A DNA stretch of 37,169 nt from Didymodactylos carnosus (Eukaryota > Rotifera > Eurotatoria > Philodinida > Philodinidae): positions 1 to 37,169 of the forward strand of contig CAJNOQ010001022.1 of NCBI GenBank assembly GCA_905250885.1. The letters are read 5' to 3'. Below the pieces are notes generated by a model. That model ran no database searches. It saw only the letters and a program-made list of their open reading frames with translations, and had not been told where the DNA came from. The first letter of the stretch is position 1. Each line of letters begins with the position of its first letter. Below are positions 23,481-35,426 of this stretch, one piece after another. The translations under genes were made by a program, and so were the position numbers.

Positions 23481-23734
23481 AATTCTTCTGGATGCCCCAA
23501 CACCAGTTAAAAACTGCTGCATACCTAATCCGTAGTTCACATATTCAACCATCTCTGAATATCAAACATAGTTAAACTATGTTGAGCTTTATTTTATTAG
23601 GTGTTTTATATTATTTTATTTTGAGAATCTGCTGCTAATAATGGAATCTCGACGGGGTTGCTTATAAATGATTAAAATTCCAAATACTATTTATAATCTA
23701 GATGCCGAAAAAAACTTCTATTAAATTGTAATTA

Positions 23735-24560
23735 TTCACTATTATATATAAGGGGAAAATGTGTTTTGATCACCAAAAGTGATTGTTTTCATCACGAAAT
23801 TTCTTTCTATCAAAATGATCATAAAAAAATAACACTTTTAATCACTACATCAATCAAAGAAACTATATATAAGAAGAATACATAGCGATTAATTAGCAAT
23901 GATTACCAATTAATGAGGTGGTTCGTGAGAGTGAGTAGAAAAATAGCATTCGTCACGCTACTAACATATGAGGGAGGGATTGATATAATCGAATCGAAGA
24001 AAACTATTTATGAAAAGCTCGTTATATACATGTATCTAAAAACCATAAAAGTTCTCATCGTTCTGTGCTTTAGACGTCAAACCTTATCGTTGAAGAGAAA
24101 GAAGATAAGGAAAAAATGCTATGTGCTCCGAACTGTTGTTGATATTAATTAATGTATGTAGCTTTTTACATAATGTTCCGTTGATCTTAAACAATATACA
24201 TGCAAACACTTCATTATATTAGCCATCGTATTAAACATGTATCAAGTTAGTGACAAAACTCGTTGTGAACCATTAGGTAAGAGAAATGGTAAAGGTCGAA
24301 CAAATAAAGTTCGGACAGCTTTGTTGCTATAAATTTCTGTTTTCATATTTTCTTCATGTTCAGTTATATATTAATAAATTAAACTTTTTTTATATTCTTT
24401 TTCTTGTCTATCTACTCATTAATTGGTAATCATTGTTAATTAATTGCTATATATTATTCTTATATACATTTTCTTTAATTGATTTGATGATCATTTCGAC
24501 AAAAAAGAAATTTGGTGATCAAAAAAATACATACCCTATATATAATATGGAGAATAGTTT
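23735..24560. repeat. Inverted-repeat element with ~150-190-base arms
   Basis: The left arm (about 23735-23925) and right arm (about 24405-24560) are imperfect inverted copies. AATGATTACCAATTAATGAG near 23898 mirrors CTCATTAATTGGTAATCATT near 24415, and TTTTGATCACCAAA near 23763 mirrors TTTGGTGATCAAAA near 24511. About 480 unique bases between them include a short frame (23913-24152) with no recognised similarity. Probably a non-autonomous DNA transposon; its ends and target duplication are unclear. Confidence 0.65.
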
Positions 24561-25096
24561 TTATATAATTTAAATAAATGATTGTTTGACAATTGATAAA
24601 ATATTTAATTATTAATAGACAGAAATTTGTCAAAATCAACTTCGTGAATAAAACATTTTCACAGTATATATTTTGAAAAATTTTAAGTAAAAATGATGCT
24701 TGCATTACACTCAAAAACTATATTAAATATTTGAATAAAAGATTCAAAATATTCATGAAAAATGTTAAGAAATATCTAGCTCTTGTTTAATGCATTTTAT
24801 CTTGACTACTAAACTTTTCTTTCTGTTTCTCTTGAACTGACGTGCTTGTTTGATAATCAATTCCAGACTGCTGATGTCGTCTTTTTTCTGATTTCTATTT
24901 AATGTTGTCTATTTTTTTTGATTTATTTCTTAATATTTTATTTATAGGCACTGGTAAGCTCTGTAAAAAGTTGTTGCCTTTGTCAGATAAAAATAGTGTG
25001 AATAAATAAAATGTTTAACCATTGAAAAGATTTTGTTTATCAGGAATAACGTTTCGTAAGTTATAACTATAACGTTTTATCTAACTTGTGTAAGTG
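24561..25096. other. Intergenic region 3' of the cysteine-rich gene
   Basis: AT-rich sequence with no credible gene. It includes the 3' flank of the minus-strand cysteine-rich membrane protein gene; TTTATT at about 24936 (AATAAA on that strand) might serve as its poly(A) signal. Confidence 0.4.
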
Positions 25097-27761
25097 TTAA
25101 CCAATAGAATCACATTGTAATACAGGTGTATTCCAGTAATATCCAGTACTACATTTACATTGTGAAGAAATGCATGACAGACCGACACCGGCACTCGTAT
25201 CACATTCGATAGTACTGGCGCATGATGCTCCATAGGTTTTTTTAGCTTGACAGTAATTTGCAGTTGAGTTCCAGTAGAGGGTAGAACCACATTGACATTG
25301 ACTTGATACGCAAGATAAAAGATTATATTGTTGACACGTATAATCCGCAGTACAAGATGCAAGATATGTTCCCTTCGCTAGACAAGTACTACCTGACCAG
25401 TATTGTGTAATCGAACAGTTACTGTTTAGTCCGAAAAGAAAAACGGATTATGTTATTGAATATGAGAGAGAGAAAGATATTGCTATCGTTGTGCTCACCA
25501 TAATCCACTAACGCATGATAATGATTTAGTCAAATCACACTGTGAACTCGGATAACATGAACTAGTTGTGCATGCTACTTGCCATCCTTTAACAGCGACA
25601 CACATATCGAGACAATAATCATAGTATTGACTTGAAAGACATAAACACTGATAGACACTGCCACCAAATATACATTGAAGATTAGGACCAGATGTCCAAT
25701 TACGACACTGATATGTTCCAGCGCAGGGATAACTGAAAAAAATTATTGTTGTGTAAAAGATGAAATCGATGAAATTAATTTTACCTATAATTCAGTTTTG
25801 GTTCACATGATGAAACATTATCATAATATTGATATTGTGTACATCCACACGTTCCACTTATACATGACAAGTAATTGTAATCTTGACATTCGTATGATGA
25901 GGAACAAGGGCCACCTCGGCCAACTTTTGCGACACAGTTAAATGTTTTGTTTACACTCCACGAATCCCAGTACAAGGTATAATCTAGAAAAAATATTGTA
26001 AGATGTGCAAATTGCAAATTGTATATATCGTATTACGTACTTGAACAGTCGCATACAGTCGCGTTCACTACACCATTCGGCACGCAAGTGAGGCCACCGA
26101 GGTCATAACATTCAAATGCGTTACTACATGTTACGGCCCATAGTTTTTTATTGGCACAAGTTGAGTAATTCCAATATGCCACTGGTGCGCAGGCGCAAGA
26201 GCCTACCGATACATTTGTAGCGGCACATACTAAGTTTTGGTTGTTGAGACATGACGTATTCCCACTACACGAACCACCGATTGTTAGTTTCGGCTCACAG
26301 ACTCCACCATACCAGTAGTGATCTGTATTATTACAAGAACATTTACCTAGAGTACTATTACAAAACAGTAACAGAGTGTCATCGCATTGATAATTAATCG
26401 AACTTGAACATGAAATATTATAGGAATATTTGTGTATACAACCGGCACTACTCGAACTATTATAATAATAATTACTTGGACATTGACAACTAGAAGGAGA
26501 TACACTACTACTGCAGTATAAAGATTTTGTGCTATCACATTGGTAAGAATATAAGCATGTCTGATTAATTTGAAGGTCCGGTGAACTGAAACATAGTATT
26601 TTTAAAGAGAATTATAGTATTTTATACTTATAATCGACGAAGAACAACAACTCACCATACACTACCAGTCCAATAGGACGTTTGTAAACAGTCACATGTT
26701 CCTGCCGTTGGGCTCCACGTTGAACAATACAACACATTTTGGGCATTATTACACCAGTAATTGCTAAAACATTGTAATCCATATCCTCGTTTAAGTTCAC
26801 ATTGTCCTTGAAATCAAAATATAAAAGAAAAACTATGGTAAATATGTTGGAATTGATTCGTTATTGGTGGCGTACCTCCATTCCAGAACAGTGATGAATT
26901 ACAATCACAGATGCCAGATGAACACAGCAAATAATTGTTGTAATCACATTCGACACTTGATGCACATGACTGACCCCATTCTTTCAATGTCGAACACTGA
27001 CCGCCATTCCAATACCTAAAAGGTGAAGATGAATGGGATAACTGGTCGCTATCACATTTGGGATACTGAAGAAAGATTATAATTTTTTGTTTGTTTTCTT
27101 TACCGATATCCTGAACACAAACATAATAGATTTGATGACGAGCCAACGGTAACACTTAGACACTGAAGATTTAGTAATGTATTACATTGTCCGATAGACG
27201 CACAGCTTTTATTATATGTTCGTAATGCTTGACATTGCTTGCCGTCCCAAAACGATGCCGAATTACATTCACAATGGCCACCTTGACATTGAAGGCCAAT
27301 ATATGAATTACAATCTTTGTTTGCTAGACATGGTCCTTCTAGTCCTTGTTTATGATTAACAAATCCCAACACAACGCCAATGGTGGTAACGACGAGTACA
27401 ATGAAGAAATTAACAAGCACCACGAGGACCCATCTTGGTACCAATGTCTTAGTTTGCCAAAAGGCTAGTGGACGTGCAGAAGGTGTTTGTACTTCTAGTT
27501 CTTGTATGTCGGCATTTTCAAGTTTTAATTCATGTGTGGCATAGTTTAAAAAGCCGGTATGCTTGCTCTACAAGAAGGAATCGTAAGATTTAATACAAGA
27601 AGACTTGTAGGGATACTTACCGTTCCATGTTTTATTCTTGGAACTTCTGCAGATTTTTTTTCTTTTCTTAGCAACGAAGAATTAACTTCTTGTCGTCCAT
27701 CTTCATCGACTGTATTAAGCGAACCGGCAACTTCTGACGGTGATACTGCACTACGTGGCAT
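25097..27761 (-). CDS. Type II membrane protein with EB/EGF-like cysteine modules, 8 exons
   Basis: Minus-strand exons: 27761-27621, 27567-27104, 27015-26876, 26806-26656, 26585-26041, 25983-25785, 25732-25499, 25421-25097. All junctions are GT-AG and in phase, giving 732 residues. There is no signal peptide. A charged cytoplasmic N-terminus of about 93 residues precedes one hydrophobic segment (about 94-117, VVLVNFFIVLVVTTIGVVLG), so the long C-terminal part should face outside. That part is a chain of modules with spacing like KSCASIGQCNTLLNLQCL, SCASSVECDYNNYLLC and GICDCNSSLFWNG: paired Cys, Leu-x-Cys, then Cys-x-Cys and Tyr/Phe-Trp. This resembles EB or EGF-like modules of invertebrate secreted proteins, and there are many possible N-glycosylation sites. 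Module number varies by definition (around 12-14). Function is unknown; adhesion or binding at the cell surface is a guess. Many internal frames of this gene look like separate small genes but are its exons. Confidence 0.82.
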
Positions 27762-29571
27762 TTTTTTAAAGTATCACAAAGTTTAACGGACAAACTTTTA
27801 CATCATGCTCGTGTTTTTAAAGAACGTAAATAACAAACAGAAAAATAAATTTAATTTTAATTCGTTATTTTATTGATCTACAGACTTCTGCCTTTCTTTT
27901 ATGGAATATGCAAAAGCTAATGTTCTTAATCCACTTTGCTGTTTTTTTTGGCGTTGTTTACGTTTGAATACATCCTTCATTCACATTTTTAAGAAAATAT
28001 GTAATATTGAGCTGCCTGAGTTTATAATAAATAATAACTTTTAATAAAGTGGCGTACTCAAGTCTGAAACATCTGTTTTCTCTATTTTCTTCTGAGTCAC
28101 ACCATTTCAGTGAAATATGAGGAACACTATGGATCTATAGACGGGTTTTTAGAATATGGCATCAAAATTTCAAAAAGAAACAATTGAAATTCAAAAATTT
28201 TTTAAGTCATATTGTCTGGTGGAAAGATCAATAGCCGTATTGTAAAGGCTATATTGCTTGACAGGAAAGTGGCGAGAAGTTCACCAACATCTCATTTGTG
28301 AATAGGATTTTCTCGTCTTAAGTGCTAATAAACGAAAAAAGATTTTGTTGAAGAGTTGGCAGCGTTATTTTAACATCTAAGCCTTTTGGTAGGAAAGTTT
28401 TTCTGAAAATCTGTTGAGGTTAACTCATTCGAAGTCTTGAATACTTAGAATAACGACAGACGAATTTGTCACAGATGAAGTTTTCATACTCTTTCACCTG
28501 GCACATTTGAAAAGATTATTATGCTGACTTAGAAAATTTTTGAATTTTCCTCTCAGTTGTTCCAAATTGGAAAATGCGAAGAGTGATGTTCTTATTTTTA
28601 ATGTGTATTATTTAATAAAAATAATATGTAAAATGTTTTAATGTATGTATTGATAAAAATTAGAAACTTTCTATGGGTTTTTATTTCGATAAGCGCTCTC
28701 TATGACGTCACACTTTTGTTGATTCTATGCTTTTTTATGAGTTTGACCATTCGTCATGATTGATAATAGCGTTTTATAACATTTTAATATAAAAATTGAT
28801 TACTTCTTATGTCTAGGTGATTGTATCGTCTACTACGGTTGATTGTTCAGTAGTAAACCTTGTTCTTTTTTTTTCTCATAAAAAAGTAATGTCGTGTAGA
28901 AAAAGAGATAAACGAACACAATGTATGAATGTATATGTATATCCGCTACTGATTACGGACAATATACAGGTCAGAAATGTTTGATAATTCCATCCTATAA
29001 ACAACTCTTCATAGTTATATGCATGCTGTTGTTATGTACTTCTATAATTAAATATGGTTAATACTCATGTGTTTCATTATCAATCAGGTAAAGGTTTTTT
29101 TCATGTTTTCTAAATGAATACTTATTTCATAATATCAATTACAAAAGTTTGTTCTGCTTTTATTATTTATCTCATATTTTCCGGCGGAAGACTTTACACA
29201 AATAATAAAAAGACCATGTTTGCTGGAGAAAAGGTCAATAATCTAAAAAATAAGCTCGCAATATTGTTTAAAAAGAAGAAAATCACGCTTTGATATAATA
29301 ATACCTTTACGGTAGAAATAGTATCAGAGTCGAGTCAAGTAAAACAACATTTTAAATTGAAATTTGCACCTTCTCTCATTATATTGAGAGAAACTAGCGT
29401 TGCGAAAGACATGTGAAAAAACGAATAATTTTTAATCCGCGTCTCATCTTTATTCTTACTCATGCAGATACGAACGTACATTCGAGTTCTGCGTGGAAAA
29501 ATCACTTAAAAAATCATGGTAAGTATAACCTCCTTGCCATGACGAAGACTACTGGAATAATGAAGAGCAAG
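27762..29571. other. Intergenic region between divergent genes
   Basis: About 1.8 kb, AT-rich, upstream of the cysteine-rich gene (minus strand) and, further on, of the SLC26 gene (plus strand). No coding frame longer than noise and no recognised repeat or promoter motif. Confidence 0.4.
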
Positions 29572-29745
29572 AAAGGGTAAAAAACAACACTACACTATAA
29601 AAACATTTCCACTATACCCTACTACACGCCACTACACATCTAGTACACCCCACTACGTATCTGTGTACTAAATGTGTAGTGGATGTGTAGTAGAGTATAG
29701 TAGAAAATCCTTTATAGTGTAGTGTAGTGTTGTTTTTTCCCCTTG
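29572..29745. mobile_element. hAT-like palindromic MITE with 8-base target duplication
   Basis: The element is flanked by AGAGCAAG on both sides (29564-29571 and 29746-29753), a perfect 8-base direct repeat as produced by hAT insertion. Inside, AAAGGGTAAAAAACAACACT at the left is mirrored by GTTGTTTTTTCCCCTT at the right. The arms extend almost to the centre (CATCTAGTACAC... GTGTACTAAATG), with blocks of CACTACAC repeated along them. No coding capacity. The intact target duplication suggests a fairly young insertion. Confidence 0.82.
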
Positions 29746-29753
29746 AGAGCAAG

Positions 29754-30105
29754 TCATATAAAACGTGTGCTTATTAGCATGCGTTGCGTTATGTTCGATA
29801 TACTTTAAGAGATTCTGCTGGAATCTTAGCGTACTTAGAAGTGGATATTATTTGAATGATTAACGCATTATCGAGACTACGATTTTGATTATTAATATTA
29901 GCTAAGCTTTCACCTATAGATAGAGCCTCAGAAGCTGCACGGACACGTTCTTGTATATACTACCTTCGAAAATGAGTGATTTTCTTCTGTCACTATTTAA
30001 ATTCTTTTTCTCTGTTACTAGTATAAAAAAAGTCATTTGTTTACATAATGAATTAAAATAGCTTTCAGATAATTTTTTCTGTTGATCTCTCATACATATA
30101 GAGTT
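29754..30105. other. Upstream region of the SLC26 gene
   Basis: AT-rich sequence before the SLC26 start codon, presumably promoter and 5' leader. No clear TATA box or conserved motif. An in-frame TTG upstream of the ATG is not a plausible start. Confidence 0.4.
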
Positions 30106-33100
30106 ATGTCAAATGAGAATGGAAATTCTGAAAGTCGGATACCATTTGTAAATACACACGCATCAGTACCATCATCGTCAAGTAACAGATATACTGAAAA
30201 TAGACGGATTGTTTCATTATCAAGTTTTATTGAACATCATGGCATTAATCGTGATAAAAACGAATTAACAACGCTTAAGAAATTGAAAAAATCAATTCGA
30301 CACCATTGTGATTTTACATTTATCGGAATATTAAATTCCATTTTGAATCGTATACCATTTATCCGATGTTTAATAGAATACGATTTGAGAAAAAATATTT
30401 TTGGAGATTTAGTATCAGGTATAACTACAAAAAAAAAGAAAGAAAATAGTAATAGAAAACGTATGTTTGAATATGTTAAAGTAAATAGGGTACATAAAAA
30501 TGTTTCGTTATTTTACAACATCATTTAGTACATTCATTGATCTCAGACATTTTCTATTATAAATTTTCATCTTTGAAAACTATTCAAAAGAAAATAGGCT
30601 ATGAATATTAAGATTTTCCTCATTTTAGGTTTTACTGTCGGAGTGATGCACATACCACAAGGTGAGTTAAAGAGTTGATTCCATTCTCATAACTCATATT
30701 GTACTTTATTTCTAGGTATGGCTTATGGAATATTAACGTCATTACCATCAGTGTTTGGTGTGTGAAATAAAAAAAAGCAGACAACTCTTTTTATACATAA
30801 TAAACTGTTTATTATTTTTTAGGTCTATACGTTTCATTTTTTCCAGTAATAATGTATATGATATTTGGCACGTGTCGCCATTTGAGCATCGGTTAGATCG
30901 TTTACTTCCATCATCTGCGTATAATTTATGCTTCTTGTTTTGATAGGCACATTTGCTGTTATTAGTTTGATGGTCGCAGCATCCATTGACACTGCGCTAA
31001 TTAAAATGAATTTTAGTAGTACTACACCGAATACTTCGTTTACAAATTATACATCAGAATTAAATAGTACATCGTCTATTATTGTCGATGATGATTATCC
31101 ACTTTTATCCCAAAAAATTGAAATTGCTGCTGCTTTAGCATTAATCGTTGGGTTTGTTCAAGTAATTATTATATATTCATCTTATCTAAACGTTAAAATC
31201 AGTTTCTATTCTACTTTTAGTTATTATTGTCTTTTCTGCAGTTAGGTTTCACGACTGTTTATCTTACCGAACCATTTATTAGGTACATTGATTTTCAATG
31301 TCAGTAAAAAAAGCTTTAAAAATATTTTAAATATTACTTTTTAGCGGTTTTACAACAGGTGCCGCCGTACACGTATTCTCCAGTCAATTGCCGGCTCTGT
31401 TCGGTCTTAAAAGTCCAAAAGTTCAAGGAGCATGGAAAATTCCAAAAGTAAGATAAGAGACATTTTTAAGTGATAAATATCAACAATACACTGTTTATTA
31501 ATCGTTCTAGTTTTATATAAAAATTTTCAAAACATTACCAAATGTAAATTTTATGAGTATAACGATAGCTTTCACATCAATTATTTTATTATATACGGCA
31601 AAACAATTGAATGAAAAATATAAAAAGAAAATTCGTGTTATTGTCCCGTGCGAATTGCTGTTGGTCAGATTTATTTTTTAACTGATGTTTTTGCGTTAAC
31701 TCTGTCCTATATCTTTTAGATTATTATTGGTACGGTTCTCTCTCATTTTACACAGCTTCGTAATCGTCATAAGGTATCAGTTGTCGGACATATACCGAAA
31801 GGGTAGGTATAAAGTTAATCACTTTTTGTAAACTTCATCTTCTGTTCCGTAGAGCAATTTCTATATACTCCGACCCAACAAGCACGGTTATTTATTAAAA
31901 TTTCATGGTTATTACAAAAATTTTAATCATATCGGTGGGTAAAAATTATTTTTCGGGGTAAAGTGCGAGTTGCTCGCCAGAAACTCGCCCGTTTGAAAGG
32001 TGCCCCTCTGACAAATGCCCGGAAGCGAAAGGTGCTCGCTTGAAAAGTGCCTACGAAGGAAATTTGCTCTCCCGGAAGTTACCCGTCCGACACTTGCTCG
32101 CAAGCGAAAGTTGCCCGCTCGTGGTATAAAAGAAACAGGGAAACATGTCGAATAATACTCCTAGCCGGTTTTCTAAAGATCTCCTAGAAAGCCTATTTAA
32201 AAGAATCTTCTAAAACAATATCTGCCTATGAAAACATGCTCCCAAGTATCCTCTTTCGAATGACAAAAATCAGAGCTCTCTAGCTGCTTTCTATCAACAG
32301 TTATTCCAAAAAACGCCATGTGCATTGCTTTTTGGTACAGATTCTACTATCCGTTCCAAAATACAATGCTATCGGTTACTTTTTGGATAACTTTTGATAG
32401 AAGATAGATAGAGACCTGCGGTTTTCGACCATGCTGAGTCTTGTGGCAATATTTTTTTTAGAAAAAGTTTTAAGAATGTACTGAAAAGCCAGTTTTACGA
32501 AAATTAGAGTTACCAGGCTGTTATAACCAAATATTAAAAAATTCACTATTCACTCAAAAAACATCAGAACAAGTTCAAAACTCAGGATATGATTAATGTT
32601 GTCCACTAAACGTGATTATAAAATCGAAAAAATCGAAAAAGACATTTTTGTTAATAGGTTTTTCAGAAACCCTTTTGGAAAACCTTAGGGTTTTTTAAAA
32701 TTTATTTCGAGATTTTCTATAAACAGGATATAAAATACCTTGAATACTCTACATTCCGAAGTTTTAAACTCGTTCTGATGTTTTTTGAGTGAATAGTGAA
32801 TTTTTTAATATTTGGTTATAACAGCTTGGAAACCCTAATTTTCATAAAACTGGCTTTTCTAAGTACACTCTTAAAAATTTTTCTAAAAACAAATATTGCC
32901 ACGAGACTTAACATGGTCGATTATCCATAGTCCATTCGCCTTTAAGGCTACCAATAGTCACCGGGTGCGCAGTCCTGGGACTCGTCGGAAATCTGATACA
33001 ACGCCCGAATCGCAGAAAATCAAAGTGTCACTTTACTCCGATTTTGAGAAGAACACCCCAGGCTATCAAAAAAAAGCAATACATTCCTATGTGATTTTCG

Positions 33101-35154
33101 AAAAGCCCAAGCTAGTTTTCCAATGATCCTCAGAAAAACCCGCTTCAGAAATTTTTCCGAAATTTGCTTTTGCCTACAGAAATATATGGTCAGGTGTCTA
33201 GTTTTCAAAACTGAAAACCGCAGGTCTATATCTATCTTCTATCAAAAGTTATTCAAAAAATAACCGATGGCATTGTTTTTTTGGAACGGATAGTAGTAGC
33301 GTGTTAATTATTAAAAAATAGGTCATCTCTCGGATTGATGTAATCAATTAATAGTCTGAGAAAATGTCACGACTTTTAAAATGTTTATCTGGAAACAGGA
33401 TAAGAATTCGTTACCCTTTATCCTCTCCTTCACGATTCTAAAAGGATTTTGTTTTTATATTACTTTATACTTTAGATTTCCTACACCGTCTGCACCCTCT
33501 CTTGTATCACTTGAACATTTAATTATGCCAGCCATTAGTAAGATATTAAAATATTTTTGTTTCTATCACAATATCAACATTTGTCTTCCAGGCATCGCTA
33601 TAGTGAGTACGGCTGTTTCAATATCCATGGCAAAAGTGTTTAGTCGAAAACATAATTATAAAGTTAGTTCAAATCAAGAGGTATGTTAGAATCACACGAT
33701 TATCCGTATTATATGTGTGTATGTGTTATTTTGAAGCTCCTTGCCTATGGTATTGCAAATGTATTTAGCTCATTTTTTAAATGTTATCCATGTTCGGGAT
33801 CTCTAAGCCGATCGGTTGTTCAAGAAGGAAGTGGAGGAAAAAGTCAGGTAATGTAGTTCAACAATAATTGACATGATATTTTCATTTTTTTTTTGTTTTT
33901 TGTATTTTAAAGTTGGTTGGCGGTATTTCATGTATTCTACTCGGCATTGTTATTGTGGCATTAACACCATTATTTCATGATTTACCACTTGCTTGTTTAG
34001 CAGCAATCATTGTTGTCAATTTAAAAGGTCTTTTATTTCAAGTAAAAGACTTTTGTTATTATTATCGTATTAGCAAATTGGAATGTGTACGTAGTAGAAC
34101 TATCAATAGATGTCAATTCATATGTATCATATATGGGTTTTGTTCAATAGATTTTGTGGACTATTACATTCGTCACCGTTATTCTCTTTGATGTTGATAT
34201 TGGTCTATATGCTGGTGTTAGTACATCGTTTATTCTCAATACCATTCGTACACAAAAGTAGATGAACGATTTTCTAATTCTTGTTTCTATACAAAAAAAA
34301 AACAAATTTTCTATATTATTTAGACCACGATTTGTTACATTAGGTATTCTTGATGATGTACCAGTGTATAAAGATGCCGATTTATTTCCTACTGTAAGTT
34401 GACTTAAATATTTTTAACTTTGGTTTTTTTTACTTGAAAAACTTGTTTAGGCTGTTCAATATCCTGGAATTAAAATTCTTCGATTTGATGAAAGTCTCTA
34501 TGCTTGTAATGCACCATTTTTTAAACGAAAATTTTATACTCTACTCAATATAGACACAAAACAAAAAAATCTATTTGAGGTTAGCTTATTTTTGTTTTTT
34601 TAGCTATTTTTGTTATTAATTTTTGAATTTTAGTGTCATCATTGTACTTCATCTAATGAAGATAGAGAAGCAGCAGAAGAAAAAAAAGTCAAATATAAAT
34701 TTGTTATTCTCGATTGTTCACCATTTAATTTTATTGATACGACAGGAGTTAAGTTACTCATACAAGTATGTGTTTTTCTTTATTTAAAACTGTCAACGTT
34801 TCTCATTGAGATTGTTGTTGTTGTTTTTTTCAGTTATATAATGATCTCAAAAAACGTAATATTAATTTATATTTATGTGAATGTCGATGTAAGCATAAAT
34901 TTGTTTCAATATGAAGTATCAATCTAAAATATTTTATTTATTTTTGTTAAGCTGAAATTCGTCGTACATTAGAATTAATGAAGTTCTCAGAGAAAACAGA
35001 TCCTGATATTATGTTTGTGACAACTAATGATGCTGTTCATGTTGCTAATGCAGCTATGAAAAATAGTATGTAGATACTCTAATTAATATCCTTTTTTATG
35101 AATAGAAAATTTCTTTTAGGTGGTGCTACAGTAAGTGTTAACAGTCAAATTTAA
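30106..35154 (+). CDS. SLC26-family anion transporter, 20 exons
   Basis: Exons: 30106-30418, 30629-30661, 30716-30757, 30823-30891, 30947-31161, 31242-31282, 31345-31447, 31511-31663, 31720-31802, 33476-33537, 33592-33680, 33737-33847, 33913-34086, 34151-34257, 34324-34393, 34451-34579, 34634-34765, 34834-34888, 34952-35065, 35120-35154. All are GT-AG and in phase, giving 709 residues. SLC26 proteins exchange or conduct anions (chloride, bicarbonate, sulfate, oxalate) across membranes. Seen: the sulfate-transporter signature (FTVGVMHIPQGMAYG, then FGTCRHLSIGTFAVISLMV), EPFISGFTTGAAVHVFSSQL, and CSGSLSRSVVQEGSGGKSQ with the Arg (about 426) that lines the anion site in prestin-type members. A C-terminal STAS domain (about 532-700) has FVILDCSPFNFIDTTGVKLL. 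The STAS variable loop is short (about 20 residues), as in invertebrate members. A loop after the third conserved block has several N-glycosylation sites. Closest by eye to the SLC26A5/A6 group; substrate cannot be told. Nine introns-worth of exons are followed by one long repeat-filled intron (31803-33475). Confidence 0.92.
31966..32121. repeat. Degenerate 15-base GC-rich minisatellite
   Basis: About ten units of 14-17 bases, consensus close to AAGTTGCCCGCTTGA, run in tandem: for example AGGTGCCCCTCTGAC, AGGTGCTCGCTTGAA, AGTTACCCGTCCGAC and AAGTTGCCCGCTCG. Its GC content is clearly above that of the surrounding AT-rich intron. It lies in the long SLC26 intron just before the foldback element. 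Neither a splice site nor a reading frame explains it. Confidence 0.7.
32330..33310. repeat. Foldback element in the long SLC26 intron
   Basis: The left arm (about 32330-32600) is the inverted copy of the right arm (about 32750-33310). CCGCAGGTCTATATCTATCT near 33218 mirrors the sequence at about 32397-32418, AATATTTGGTTATAACAG near 32808 mirrors CTGTTATAACCAAATATT near 32518, and CTCGTTCTGATGTTTTTTGA near 32770 mirrors the sequence around 32565. The right arm has about 280 extra bases (about 32927-33205) absent from the left, and these match the repeat at 243-500. No transposase-like frame. Confidence 0.7.
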
Positions 35155-35420
35155 ACGAAATTCTATAACAGTATTTTTTGCTGTTTCTGATATTTTATAT
35201 CGTTTTTAAAACATGTATTTTTTTATAACTGTCGTTAACGACTCAACAATATTTAGTTATTGTTTTTTTTTGAATAGATCAGATTGACTTCTTAGTTTTT
35301 ATCCTCTTTTTTAATATTGATCTCTAAATTTTGTTATTAATAATTTATTTTGATCATTTTACGATTATCCAATAGTAATACAAATAATTTTTTTCTAAAA
35401 TGAATGTTTATAAAACTCAA

Positions 35421-35426
35421 AATAAA
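35421..35426 (+). terminator. Candidate poly(A) signal of the SLC26 gene
   Basis: AATAAA lies about 270 bases after the SLC26 stop codon, followed by a second AAATAAA about 15 bases on. Position is typical of a metazoan 3' end, but the base composition makes chance matches common. Confidence 0.4.

Noticed and set aside
25675-25941. Plus-strand 88-residue frame inside the cysteine-rich gene
   Set aside because: Antisense to well-supported exons of the minus-strand gene and without similarity to anything recognised.
30928-31245. Separate 105-residue membrane protein
   Set aside because: It is SLC26 exon 5 read on into the following intron; the true exon ends at 31161 and continues at 31242.
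31966-32121. Possible CRISPR array
   Set aside because: Units are contiguous and degenerate with no spacers, and the DNA is clearly eukaryotic.
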